This document shows positions 46,424-57,012 of a stretch of DNA of 64,000 nucleotides, in pieces. The position numbers were made by a program, and so were the translations under genes. The notes beneath the pieces were generated by a model. That model was not told the DNA's origin and did no database searches. It worked only from the letters and a program-made list of their open reading frames with translations. The stretch is from Cercis canadensis (lineage: Eukaryota > Streptophyta > Magnoliopsida > Fabales > Fabaceae), in NCBI GenBank assembly GCA_003255065.1, contig QAOA01000112.1, positions 252,392-316,391 of the forward strand. Reading direction: 5' to 3'. Every line of letters begins with the position of its first letter. Positions within the stretch are counted from its first letter, which is position 1.

Positions 46424-47337
46424 TCTATTGAAAATATTTTAAAGTTATGAACCCATTATATTCCTGTGTGAATTACGAATAACAAGAAATTCATTCAATT
46501 CTATGGATCTCTTTAATTGACTACACAGGCCATGAAGATATATCTCTATCCTACATGAAACCTATGGTATCTATCCCAATGAACTTGACACACAAATCTC
46601 CTTCTGGTCTCATTGTGCTTAACCTAACAACTAATTAATGGCCAGTTAATTAGAGACATGAAAAATCATAGATAAGCACTCAAGTAGAAAAGATAAATCA
46701 CATATTAAATTAATAGAAAATTACAACCATTCATAGTTAGGCTACATCGTAGCCTTGGATATCAAATTAGTTCATCATGAAAGATAAAAACATGCTAACA
46801 CAAATTCTACACATGATTCCAGAAGAAAAAGGGAAGAAAAACTCGTGATGATGAAGAACCATCACCAAATCTCCAACTCCAAGTGTTCAATCTCTTATGC
46901 TTAAATCCTCAACTTATGAAATTGTGTGGGAACTAATTAGGAACCCTAATCTAATCCTAAATTTATCTATTTATAATTCCTAAGAAGTCTAATGACATTA
47001 GGAAACCTTTTAGGGTAAAAAACCTACAAGAAGTAGGAAAAGTGGCCAAAATCATGTTCAGGGCAGACCTTGGGCACCTAGGCCCTACATCTAGGATCCT
47101 AGGCCCTACCCTCTTTGCTAGCAAAAGCAAGTTGGACGCCTAGGCGCCCAGGCTTTAGCCAAGATACCAAATTCTTGTCTTTTCAGCCTTTAAACATGTC
47201 TAAATCATTCCCGATTACAAATTTGTATTTCCTACAAAATAAACACAATCACAAGAATAAAACCGTTAAACAACTCAAAAATTAACTAAATACCAAGTAG
47301 ATGATATCTAATTCATGTTTATAAAATCCACTCATCA

Positions 47338-47890
47338 TATATCATACATCTCTATTGAGCAAGAAAATAAATATGCAACTAGCGCAACCTAAGTCCTTCC
47401 ACCTATTCCTCTTATAAAGTGTCTTTCAAGGTGGCGCTTATCCTTACCTAGGTCCGATAGGCAAGGCCATTCCCATATAGGATCCATGTGCCCTATCTTC
47501 CCATGACAAGTAAGGGGACCTATGGACTACTAACGACACATATAAGTCTCTAATATGAATGCAAATGCAGGAACTAATCAAAATTATTACAAGCATTTTT
47601 AAATTTAAGTTAAGAAGAAAGAGACATGATCCAAATATAACATAAGATGAAGAGTGACCAAGTCTCATTGAGTGCTTGAAGTTTCTATCCTTTCGATTTG
47701 CTAAGCTCCAAGCGTGTATGCTATCCAAGCTTCTCCTACATACAATTTCAAAGATTGTGCATCACAAATAAGAAACAAACAAGTTCATCAAAATGAAATG
47801 ATTTCAATGCATTTGATGTGGTGTGATTATCATAGTTGTAGCTTAAGCTATAATAAAAGCAAGAATATTCCCAAAAACAAAGCAAACATA
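47338..47890 (-). mobile_element. Tat/Ogre-like LTR fragment
   Basis: Read on the minus strand, 47560-47380 matches the distal part of the solo LTR at about 20745-20900 ('CATGGGA(G/A)GATAGGGC', 'CTATATGGGA', 'CGGA/T(C)CTAGGT', 'GCGCCAACTTG'-like words in the same order). It is therefore a diverged relative of that LTR family, cut on the left by the solo LTR of X and on the right by the CACTA end at 47891. Confidence 0.6.
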
Positions 47891-48180
47891 CACTACAAGA
47901 AAATCTGTATTTTGCAACGGGACAAAATTCCATTGGAAAATTCCAACGGTAGACTTTTTTAAATTTTCAACGAAAATTCTAACGGAATTTTGTTCTGTTG
48001 GAATTCTTTTCAGAAAGGGAGGGAAATTTTTTTTTTAATTTTTTAAAACTTCCAACAAAATATACTGTTGGGATTGTCAAAAGAAAAGATTGAGTGAAAC
48101 ACATCGTTTCACTAATGCATTAAAATATTTTTGAATTCCAACAGTATATTCTGTTGGAATTCAAATTTAAAAGCCCTCCA
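47891..48180 (+). mobile_element. left terminus of a second CACTA element
   Basis: CACTACAAGAAAA at 47891-47903 matches the termini of the CACTA element at 1000-10798. The next 270 bp repeat the ATTCCAACGG, TTCAACGAAAATTCTAACGG and ATTCCAACAGTATA subterminal motifs. I could not find an inverse TTTTCTTGTAGTG end downstream, so the right boundary is unknown. The JASON-like fragments and copia-3 probably lie within it. Confidence 0.7.
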
Positions 48181-49376
48181 AGTTTCCTCTCTTTCTCTTT
48201 CAATTTTCACTTCTTCTTCACCCAAATCACTATTCTCTCTTCCTCTCTATTCCCCTCCCCCTCCAAGCTTCCAATTCCGGCAGTGTGCTCCATTTTCTGA
48301 TGGCTTCCCAGTGGCATGCTCCCATTTCCGGCGAGAGGAGGCTTGTGGCTTGAGCTCTCCTTCATTAGGTAAGTGTTTTAAGTACCCAAAACACAATTCC
48401 CCCTTTCTCCCTTCTTTCTTTGATTTGGGTTACTTTGTTGTAATTCTTTTGTTTTAATTGGTGGATTGAAGTTATAATGACATGCAGAAGTAGTTAGATT
48501 GCATAATTACAAATTGGATGCATGATTAGTTGTTTAGGTTAATGTTTAAATTGGATCCAAAAATGGGTTGGCCAAATTGGCAATATGTGGATTTTATTTT
48601 GTTAAATTTGTTTGGGGTTTTGTTGTATTGGTAGTTTGAGGTTGTGTTATGATTTTTAAGTATTTTTTTATGGAATATGTAATTTATGTACTCGTAGGAT
48701 AATTTTGTCCGAATTTAAAAATATGAAATATAGATGATGTAAATTTTTTAAGTTGAATTTCTTTAGGGCTTTTGATGTATGATATTATTCGTTTAGATTT
48801 ATAATTTTTTGTGAGTTTTTTAGTTGGAAATATGGAAGTGTTGCATTATGGATAATATTTATATTGTGGAATTGCACCACTTACAAAACGACATTAGTAT
48901 GTCTTACCGTCATATATACCAAAGGTTATTGTTGTCTAATCAAGGTAGAGTTATATTATTGAGAAATGATATAATGGCTATGAAATAATTATGCTGTCAC
49001 AAATAATGGATGAAAGAGTAGAAAACAATATGACAATCCCATATCTACCTTAAAAAACTACTTGGAGAGAGCCATTCTTTGAAGAAAGAGAGACTTAATT
49101 CTTGGGATGAGCAAGATGGGAATGCTTCCACTTATATTTGCTTCAAGGTTAGTAATTTTACATAATTCAAGGAGAACATTTTAATCCTTTCTTTCTTTCG
49201 ATCTGTTTTTCATTTAAGAGTTATTAATAGGAATAGATTTTTCTATAGCATTTACAATGGAAGTAGGAGTTTTCTGGTTATAATGTTGATGATATCATTA
49301 TGTGAACTTCATGATGCTCTTTCCTAATTTGAACTATATTTTTCTATTATATCATGTGACTGCCAACATATGCAGT
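48181..49376 (+). other. CACTA interior: exon-like leader and intron-like sequence
   Basis: A pyrimidine-rich leader is followed by a GC-richer stretch (48250-48367) containing ATGGCTTCCCAGTGGC and ending in a good donor, TTAG|GTAAGTG, at about 48367. This looks like the 5' exon of a plant gene. From there to 49376 the sequence is AT-rich with no ORF, like an intron. Confidence 0.4.
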
Positions 49377-51090
49377 TTCAGACACAGAAACCTTAGTAAT
49401 CACAGAGACTGGAATCTTTAAGATGGTTGATGTACTTGCTGAAAGAGACAAGTTCTTGATGGAATTCTAAAATATTGTTCTTATAAATCATATTTTTTCT
49501 ATGATGATTTTGTTTTACAAAGAAAACATCATTTTTCAAAATACTTTAAGCTATTATATTTAATTTGTTGCATTTTTGGTGGATTCAGATATATTTTTGT
49601 ATTCTGAGTTGTGATTTGATATTTATCTAATTATATTAACTTTTTCTGCAGGTAAACTTTCTTAAAGCTTGTGGCACCTTAGCAGGGACCCATGCTGCAA
49701 TTCGCAAAGCATGTGGGAAGCTGAAAGTGTCACCTCCTTGTGGTAAAGATTCTGACCCATCAAGGTTCATTCTTGGCTTCCCAACACATAGATAGAGCTT
49801 CAGCAGGGTGTCCAACCTTTTGAACCCCCAACTGCAACAAAAAATTTTGAAGAGTGGGTAAATGGAATGGATTCTTGAGAGCACACACCTAGCAGGTTAT
49901 CCATCTCTTTGTATGGGATTTGTTCTAAGTGTTAAACGTCCATTTTGGTTCCACTTGTCATTTTTTGGAAAGTACATTGTGCCTAATCAGTTGTAAGATT
50001 TTATTTCTTTAACAGATGTATCTCCAATGCACACTATATTCAAGGTGACTCTATTTACTCTACTGAAGGAAGTGGACAGGAACCCTTCATACTGCCGTTG
50101 GGACTTGTGCTAAGACAAAAAAACAATGCAGTTTCATATTCACCAATGCAACCTCAAGATGCAACTCCTACACTAGAAAAAGGGTTAAAGAAAACTTCAT
50201 ATGGAAATGAATCTAAGGTGGAAGGAACATTATCTTCCTGGTTGAAGCTTGCGTTAGTCATTCAAGAGGAGAGAAACAAAAGAATGGAGATTGCTACACA
50301 CATTTGCAAAACTCCTGGGGACAGGCCTATCATTGGAATGGTTGGTGCTTTTGATAGAAGATGAAAATCTATATTATATACTGCATCTAATGAGTGTTGG
50401 TTTTTTTCAGTATCAAGAAGTGAAAATTTACACCAAATTCAAATGATGTTGCATGCCAATTCACTTTCTGATCCTGAAAACAACCAACACTCATTAAATG
50501 CAGTATATAATATAGATTTTCAACTTCTATCAGAAGCAATAAAAGGTCATACTTCCTTGTATTTATTAGTTGAATTTTGTATCCTATTGCCATCCCACCA
50601 TTTTGGAGGAATATGAGATTCGTCATCTTTATTCCAATGAGCACAAACCATTCCAATGGTAGGCAACACCATTTGAGGAAAGGCTCGAGAAGGCATTGTT
50701 AGAATGGACTTTTGTCTCACATCGATATGATTAATTAACCAATAGTTGCGATTTTTTCAAGTAGTATCTTGGTATAATCTGCTGGTTTCTAGTTGGAGTC
50801 ATTTAGCTAGACAAGCTTTTACTTCAACTCTATTGCTTTGCTATGTATATTTATAATAGTTGGTTTCTGTGATCAAAGATACTCTCATTCTAATAAGTTT
50901 GATATGACTTGACAAGTTTAGATGCCACTGCATCTGCTTTGATTAAATCCATTCATTTTGGTGTATTAACGTCCTTTCCTTTTGTCTTTTGATATGCAGG
51001 AAGCCTATTTGTCGAAAATGAATTACTTTTGATGAGAATGAAGAAAGTTATATACTGCATTGTCTCAACTGTAGGCTTCACCTCATCCTC
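49377..51090 (+). pseudogene. captured JASON-like gene fragment (3' exons), rearranged
   Basis: JASON proteins in plants are known for a role in male meiosis II spindle organisation and pollen ploidy; this identification rests on my memory of the conserved C-terminus. Exon 49652-49915 reads VNFLKACGTLAGTHAAIRKA, KVSPPCGKDSDPSRF, then in another frame LQQGVQPFEPPTATKNFEE. Exon 50015-50350 reads DSIYSTEGSGQEP, SSWLKLALVIQEERNKRMEI and TPGDRPIIGMVGA. An inverted piece follows (see next entry). Then come TPFEERLEKAL at about 50670-50705 and a last exon from 51001 (FDENEESY). Introns with AG acceptors are kept, so it was captured as DNA, not cDNA. Stops and frameshifts abolish function. Confidence 0.65.
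50330..50665. repeat. inverted duplication inside the JASON-like fragment
   Basis: The forward copy (50330-50412) has CATTGGAATGGTTGGTGCT followed by GAAAATCTATATTATATACTG and GAGTGTTGGTT. The inverted copy (50470-50662) carries the complements in reverse order and ends AGCACAAACCATTCCAATG. The inverted copy also holds the exon piece missing from the forward copy (on the minus strand IPPKWWDG-like, here IFLQNGGMAIG in the shadow frame, and the GATCAGAAAGTGAATTGGCA exon start). A transcript across it would fold into a hairpin. Confidence 0.8.
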
Positions 51091-51129
51091 GGTCCGTGGT
51101 GTCATGCTGATGAATGCAATTTGTCTATC

Positions 51130-51375
51130 TTACCTAACAGCTTAAGTTGTTAAGTGAAGGCCTAGTAATAGTTTTTATATCTAACACGAAACTGCAAGCA
51201 AAAGTCCACTTATACAATGTGCTGAAATTTCAATTTAATTGAGAAAATGAGAATGAAAGGATTCGATCTCTTGACCACTTGGACAAAGAGGCTTTAATAC
51301 TATGTCAAGAACAGATTCAACCCAAAAGCTTAAGCAGTTAGGTGAAGACTCATAAATAGTTTTTATATCAGCTTA
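51130..51375 (+). repeat. short direct repeat around 'CTTAAG..GTTA(G/A)GTGAAG'
   Basis: AGCTTAAGTTGTTAAGTGAAGGCC with TAGTTTTTATATC at 51140-51182 recurs as AGCTTAAGCAGTTAGGTGAAG with TAGTTTTTATATC at about 51329-51370. The origin is unknown; it may be a remnant of a small dispersed repeat. Confidence 0.5.
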
Positions 51376-51479
51376 TAGGTTGAATTAGTTCTTGAAAGGC
51401 ATCAAGCAATATATAGCACCTCTTGCATTGTACATAACTAATGAGAATTATTAGGCTATGGATATTATTTGTTTGGATG

Positions 51480-51990
51480 CTGTTTGATTGATTAGGAATC
51501 TCATAAGATATTGGAGAATAGCGAAAAATTGTATTGTGCTTTCTAGTTAGAGAAGCTAGAACAAATTGAAGAAGAAAGCACCTGAAGTTAAGGAATCACT
51601 GAATATGGGGCTGGTAGAGAAATTGAAAGTGAAATTTGACAAAAGATTTCTAATGAAAATTTGGTTAGGTTAAGAATTCCACTGCAATGGTTTTATATTA
51701 TATGTTTTTCCACTTCCATCTACTTTGTACTTGGTCTTTATTGTTTGTGAAAACTCCAGATTACTTGCGTAAGTTAGATTTGGAGATTAAGAATTTGATT
51801 GATTTGGAATGTCATGAGACACTGTTGAACAATGATGGTTGCATTGTTTTCTAGACTAGATACAGAAGCTAGAATAAAGCAACTGAAGTTATAAAATGTG
51901 GAGGCTGTTGGAACAATTGGAAGTGAAAATTGACAAAGGGTTCTAACTTCTAATGTTGATTTGGTCAGGTTGATAATTTCATTGCAGGAA
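51480..51990 (+). repeat. imperfect tandem duplication, offset about 311 bp
   Basis: The blocks 51480-51690 and 51775-51990 share an ordered series of words: ATTGATT.GGAAT, GAAGCTAGAA (51554 and 51865), CTGAAGTTA, TTGGAAGTGAAA-like, TTGACAAAGG-like, TTGGT(T/C)AGGTT, and CACTGCA/CATTGCA. The copies are strongly diverged. They may be duplicated exon/intron pieces of the captured gene. No protein could be assigned. Confidence 0.5.
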
Positions 51991-52028
51991 AGGGAGAGAG
52001 TACTAGAACTTGATAATTTACATGTCTC

Positions 52029-52291
52029 TATTAGAATCAGTATATCAGAATCACAGTACACGCCCGTGTCAGCAATAGAAACCCCCGTGTTGACTTAAGT
52101 GTACACGCCCATGCTTAGTTTTAGTCAGTCAAACTAATCAGTTAGCCAACTCAGCAAGTTAGTTAGTTAGTTTGTTTGTTAATTAGTTTTTTCTTCTGCT
52201 AAAGCTGCATATGTATTCTGCTATATATATTATAAAGCTCTCGATGATTATGAATCAATTAATAAGATTCTTCATTTCTCAAATCTTAATA
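52029..52291 (+). repeat. copia-3 5' LTR with TATA box
   Basis: Starts TATTAGAATCAGTATATC, so the usual terminal TG is changed to TA. Ends CAAATCTTAATA. It contains a strong TATA-like CTATATATATTATAAAG at 52221-52237. Upstream are the inverted word ACACGCCCGTGT (52057-52068), CCCCGTGT (52083-52090) and ACACGCCC (52105-52112). Confidence 0.9.
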
Positions 52292-52303
52292 TGGTATCAG
52301 AGC
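52292..52303 (+). promoter_or_regulatory. copia-3 primer binding site
   Basis: TGGTATCAGAGC, complementary to initiator Met-tRNA, immediately adjacent to the LTR. Confidence 0.92.
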
Positions 52304-52378
52304 AGAGAATCTGAGTTCTCTGAATCGTCTTCCTCCGCAGAAATGCTTGCATTTTTTTTTCTTCTTCATTGATCATCA

Positions 52379-53460
52379 ATGGCGTCGATTCCCATAGATG
52401 ATGCATCAAGTCCATTTTTCTTGCATCCTTCAGACTCCCCAGGGTTGATCATCGTCTCACAATCACTCACTAGAGACAATTACAACTCCTGGCGTCGTGC
52501 AATGAGGATGGCATTGATAGCCAAGAATAAACTAGGTTTTGTGGATGGATCAATTCATACACCTGATGAATCTGATTTTCCACGATTTCTGGCATGGCAA
52601 CGCAATAACAATGTTGTTGCTTCATGGCTTCTTAACTCTGTCTCAAAAGAAATCACTGCGAGTGTGATTTAATCCTCCACTGCAGCAGATATTTGGCTTG
52701 ATCTGCAAGAACGTTTTCAGCAACAGAATGGTCCAAGAATCTTTCAATTGAAGAAAGAATTAATCAATCTCACTCAAGGATCTTTGTCAGTGGCTCAATA
52801 CTTCACACAACTGAAAGGTATTTGGGAAGAGATTGGTGAATATCGTCCCATTCACTCTTGTTGTTGCGGAGGTGTAAAACCATTGCTGGATCATCTTCAT
52901 CAAGAATATGCTCTTTGCTTTCTCATGGGATTGAATGAAGTTTACTCACATGTGAGAGGACAGATACTTTTGATGGATCCACTTCCACCAGTCAACAAGG
53001 TATTTTCTCTAGTTATTCAAGAAGAGAAGCAGAGATCCATGGGAATTCATTCTTCCTCAAGTGATCATATGGCCTATGCTGTCAATGGTCGTTAGACTCA
53101 TTCTGGTTCAGATGGAAAAGCCAGAAATGGAAAGAAAGACAGGCCTATGTGTGCATATTGTGGAATGCTTGGGCACACAAAAGAAAAATGCTACAAGCTT
53201 CATGGATACCCTCCAGGGTACAAGAAAGAGAGGCAAGCTGGCAATGTGAACCATCTTGCTGAGGAAGTTCTGGAAACTCACGCCCGTGTCAGTCAAACAC
53301 GCCCGTGTGAACCTGATTTAGCTTCACATCACTCTTCTTCTTTCCAGATGACCTCACAGCAATATCAACAATTAATTCATCTTCTCCAGTCCCAGTTATC
53401 ACAAGCAGCCATTCCCAATATGGATACTCACACCAACCAAACATCAGATGGTATTATTCT
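52379..53460 (+). pseudogene. copia-3 gag, broken by two stops
   Basis: The ATG at 52379 starts MASIPIDDASSPFFLHPSDS, followed by SLTRDNYNSWRRAMRMALIA and KNKLGFVDGSI, the usual N-terminus of one large group of plant copia gag proteins. After TAA (52670-52672) the capsid continues (FQLKKELINLTQGSLSVAQY, LCFLMGLNEVYSHVRGQILL). TAG at 53093-53095 precedes the zinc knuckle CAYCGMLGHTKEKCYKLHGY (53149-53208). All pieces stay in one frame. The segment ETHARVSQTRPCEP behind the knuckle is encoded by two ACGCCCGTGT repeats that also occur in the LTR. Confidence 0.88.
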
Positions 53461-54876
53461 TTCATCTAGCACTTCCACATTCCATAAGGATCCTGACTCC
53501 TGGATATTAGATTTAGGAGCCACATCTCATGTTTCTTATTCCCTCAAGCATTTTATCACACATAAAAAGCTACACAATCGTTTTGTTACATTACCTAACA
53601 ATTGCAGAATTTTAGTTACTGCTATAAGCAGTGTTCAATTAGCTTCAGATTTCATTATTCACAAAGTCCTTTATATTCCACAGTTTTAAGTCAATCTTAT
53701 ATCAGTTCCTGCTTTGTTAGCAAATTCAAATTGTCTTGTGTCTTTTTATGCTAATTCTTTTCACATCCAGGACCACAACCACTCGAAGCTAATTGGCAAG
53801 GGTGAAGTGTGTCAATGCTTATACACATACAAAGTACACAAGAATGCTGAACAAGGCACACCTGATATAGATTTTTTCCTTTCATCAAAACCTATCAGTT
53901 GTCATTCTGCTTGTACTGTGCATGCTGAAACTTCTTTTTCAGATCATGTATCAGATTATGATTTCTCTTTCAATAAATTCAGCAATGCCAAACTATGGCA
54001 TGCTAGACTAGGTCATCTCTCTGATAAAGTGTTGAAAATCATGAGTAATACAATTCCTTTTACTTGTCCTTCAACTTACTCTTCTAGCACATGTCAGATA
54101 TGTCCTTTATCCAAATTTAGACGCTTGTCATTCACATCTCATAATCATCTATCTCCTTTTCCATTTGTTTGGTTCATTGTGACATCTGGGGTCCTTATCA
54201 TCATTGCACTTATGATGGTAAGAGATATTTCTTAACAATTGTTGATGATTGCACTCGTTTTACTTGGATATATATGCTAACCAGCAAATCAGAAGCTACT
54301 GCTTCCATTGTCCAATTCTTCACAATGATCAAAACTCAGTTTGGCAAGACCATTAAGCAACTTCGGTCAGACAATGCAAAAGAACTTGCTCTCACTAATT
54401 TTTTACAGCAACAAGGCACACTTCACCAATTCTCATGTGCATATCGACCAGAGCAGAATTCGGTTATGGAAAGAAAACATCAACATCTAATGAATGTGGC
54501 TCGAGCTTTGATGTTTCAAGCTCAAATCCCTCTTCATTTCTGGGGTGAATGCCTTACCACTGCTGTTTTCCTCATTAACAGGACTCCTTCTACTATGTTG
54601 AAAGACAAATCACCATATCAGTTGCTCTATAACAGGCTCCCAAACTATAATGCTTTCAAGGTTTTTGGATGCTTGTGCTTTGTAGCTACTGTCCCACCTG
54701 AAAGAACAAAGTTCACACCTCGTGTTGTACCTACAGTCTTCATGGGTTATCCCTTAGGTTATAAAGGTTATAAACTTTACAACCTCCAAACCAGAAAATT
54801 CATGATCTCACGGGATGTCACTTTTCATGAACACATGTTTCCATTCCAGGCCATTCCACTCTCAAGTGATGCATAA
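53461..54876 (+). pseudogene. copia-3 protease and integrase, broken
   Basis: The protease active site reads WILDLGATSHVS (about 53500-53535), with DLG where copia proteases have DSG. TAA at 53687-53689 interrupts the domain. Pre-integrase follows (KLWHARLGHLSDKVLKIM, CQICPLSKFRR). A single frameshift lies at about 54165-54180. The integrase core then runs in the new frame: VHCDIWGPYH, IVDDCTRFTWIYM, LRSDNAKELALTNFL, and YRPEQNSVMERKHQHLMNVA with the catalytic Glu. The two core Asp residues and the Glu are present. TAA at 54874-54876 ends this stretch. Confidence 0.88.
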
Positions 54877-56739
54877 CATCTGTTCAGTGACACTGTGGTC
54901 CCAACTCCTCAATTGGATTGTCAGAACCTTTCCCATGATGCTATCACTCATACTACTAGTTCTTTTGAGCATGCTTTTGGTGTCTCTCCTTCTACTTCCT
55001 TAAATTCATCTCAGCAAGTAAGTGGGGTCACACCAGATGTCAATATGCGCAGAACCACAAGGCATATCAGACCTCCAACTTATCTCAATGACTATATTTG
55101 CTCAATTAATCAGTCCACAGTCAAGCATCCTATCCAAAATGTCACTTGTTATGATAACCTTTCATGTTCATACAAGGACTACATTCTCCAAGTCTCTAGC
55201 ATCTATGAACCCCAGTTTTACCACCAAGCAATGCGCCATAAAGAATGGAGAACTGCCATGCAGGAGGAGATTGATGCCTCAGAAGCAAATCAGACCTGGA
55301 CAATAGTCCCTCTTCCCCAAGGTAAACATGCCATTGGTTGTCGGTGGATATACAAGATTAAGTACAAGGCAGATGCTACTTTGGACAGATATAAGGCCAG
55401 ACTGGTTGCTAAAGGTTACACTCAACAAGCTGGCATCGATTTCCTAGACACATTCTCACCAGTGGCCAAGATAACTACTGTGCGTTTTCTCTTGTCAATA
55501 GCTGCTGTGAAGTACTGGTCCATGGTTCGATTGGACATTAACAATGCCTTCTTAAATGGTGATTTGTTTGAGGAGGTATACATGCAAATTCCACTCGGCT
55601 ATAAAGTGTAGGGCCAGAATATGGTTTGTAAACTCACAAAATCCCTCTATGGTTTACGACAGGCATCTAGGCAATGGTTCCACAAGTTTTCCACTGCATT
55701 AATTCAGCATGGATTCTATCAATCTCACACATATTACTCTTTGTTTTCCATTAGTAAAGGAAACATTTTAGTCCTCTTGCTAGTCTATGTGGATGATATT
55801 ATACTAGCTGGACCTAATCCTATTGCCATTCAGCATGTTCAGAAAATGCTTCAGACTCTTTTTAAGCTCAAGGTCATTGGTGATCTCAAATATTTCTTGG
55901 GCTTAGAGATCGCTAAATCCACCAAAGGTATTCATCTCTCTCAGCGTAAATATACACTCCAATTACTGGAGGATACTGGTTTTTCTGTTGCAAAACCTTT
56001 GTCTTTGCCCATGGATCCCAGTCTGAAACTCACCAAAACTGATGGTGACTTACTTCCAGATGCTTCCTTATATAGGCGTCTCATTGGGAGACTTATGTAC
56101 CTTACTGTCTCTAGGCCAGACATCACCTATGCGGTTAACAAGCTGAGTCAATTCATGTCACAGCCCAGAATGCCTCATTTGAATGCTGTTCACCATGTTC
56201 TGCAGTATTTAAAATCTGCACCAGGTCAAGGTCTTTTGTTTTCTGCAAAATCTTCTTTGCGTCTAGCTGCTTTTGCAGATGCTGACTGGGGTAGTTGCCT
56301 GGACACCAGAAGATTCACCACAGGATATTGTGTTTTCCTTGGTGATTCCTTGATTTCATGGAAATCTAAGAGACAACCAACTGTGTCTCGTTCCTCTGCA
56401 GAGGCAGAATATAGGGCCTTGGCAAATGTCACTAGTGAGCTCTTATGGCTGAGACAACTAAGCAGACTTTTTGAAGTTTCCACTGCTTCCATCATGGTTT
56501 TTTGTGACAATCAATCTGTCATCCATCTTGCCACTAATCTTATGTCTGTTGATAGATCCAAGCATGTTGATATTGATTGCCATTTCATTAGAGAGCATGT
56601 GAATTCAGGTTTCCTTAAGCTTGTGCATGCTAAGTCCCAGCATCAACTTGCTAATTTACTCACCAAGCCTTTATCCTCTAGCCAATTTCGTTTCCTCAAA
56701 GCCAAGTTGGGTGTCTTGGACATTTACCTTCCAACTTGA
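54877..56739 (+). pseudogene. copia-3 reverse transcriptase and RNase H
   Basis: In the same frame as the integrase core, the RT begins KEWRTAMQEEIDASEANQTW, then CRWIYKIKYKADATLDRYKA, LVAKGYTQQAGIDFLDTFSP and LDINNAFLNGDLFEEVYMQI. TAG at 55609-55611 interrupts it in place of an expected Gln. The rest is open to 56739: LTKSLYGLRQASRQWFHKF, catalytic LLVYVDDIILAG, and RNase H with FADADWGSCLDTRRFTTGYC, SRSSAEAEYRALA, CDNQSVIHLATN and HVDIDCHFIREH. It ends 10 bp before the G-tract. Domains appear complete apart from the stop. Confidence 0.92.
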
Positions 56740-56749
56740 GGGGGGGGGG

Positions 56750-57012
56750 TATTAGAATCAGTATATCAGAATCACAGTACACGCCCGTGTCAGCAATAGA
56801 CACCCCCGTGTTGACTTAAGTGTACGCGCCCGTGCTTAGTTTTAGTCAGTCAAACTAATTAGTTAGTCAACTCAGCAAGTTAGTTAGTTAGTTTGTTTGT
56901 TAATTAGTTTTTTCTTCTACTAAAGCTGCATATGTATTCTGCTATATATATTGTAAAGCTCTCGATGATTATGAATCAATTAATAAGATTCTTCATTTCT
57001 CAAATCTTAATA
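56750..57012 (+). repeat. copia-3 3' LTR
   Basis: Direct repeat of 52029-52291, starting TATTAGAATCAG behind the G-tract and ending CAAATCTTAATA. Both LTRs share the TA start, so that change probably predates this insertion. Confidence 0.92.

Larger units (their letters stand above)
35444..47337 (-). mobile_element. solo LTR of element X (copy C), split by the full-length Y element
   Basis: The two halves, 35444-35766 and 46429-47337, read as one LTR: TGTTGTGAGAAAATAG at the left and ATCCACTCATCA at the right. The outer flanks are the 5-bp direct repeat TATAT (35439-35443 and 47338-47342). With no internal X sequence present, this is a solo LTR that existed before Y inserted into it. Confidence 0.85.
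52029..57012 (+). mobile_element. copia-3: full-length, fairly young Ty1/copia retrotransposon
   Basis: Two short LTRs (263 bp each, 52029-52291 and 56750-57012) differ at about seven positions by eye. The primer site TGGTATCAGAGC begins right behind the first LTR. A run of G (about 56738-56749) precedes the second. The flanks GTCTC and ATCTC look like a 5-bp duplication with one change. Gag, protease, integrase, RT and RNase H are in the normal copia order, broken by five in-frame stops and one frameshift. Confidence 0.93.
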
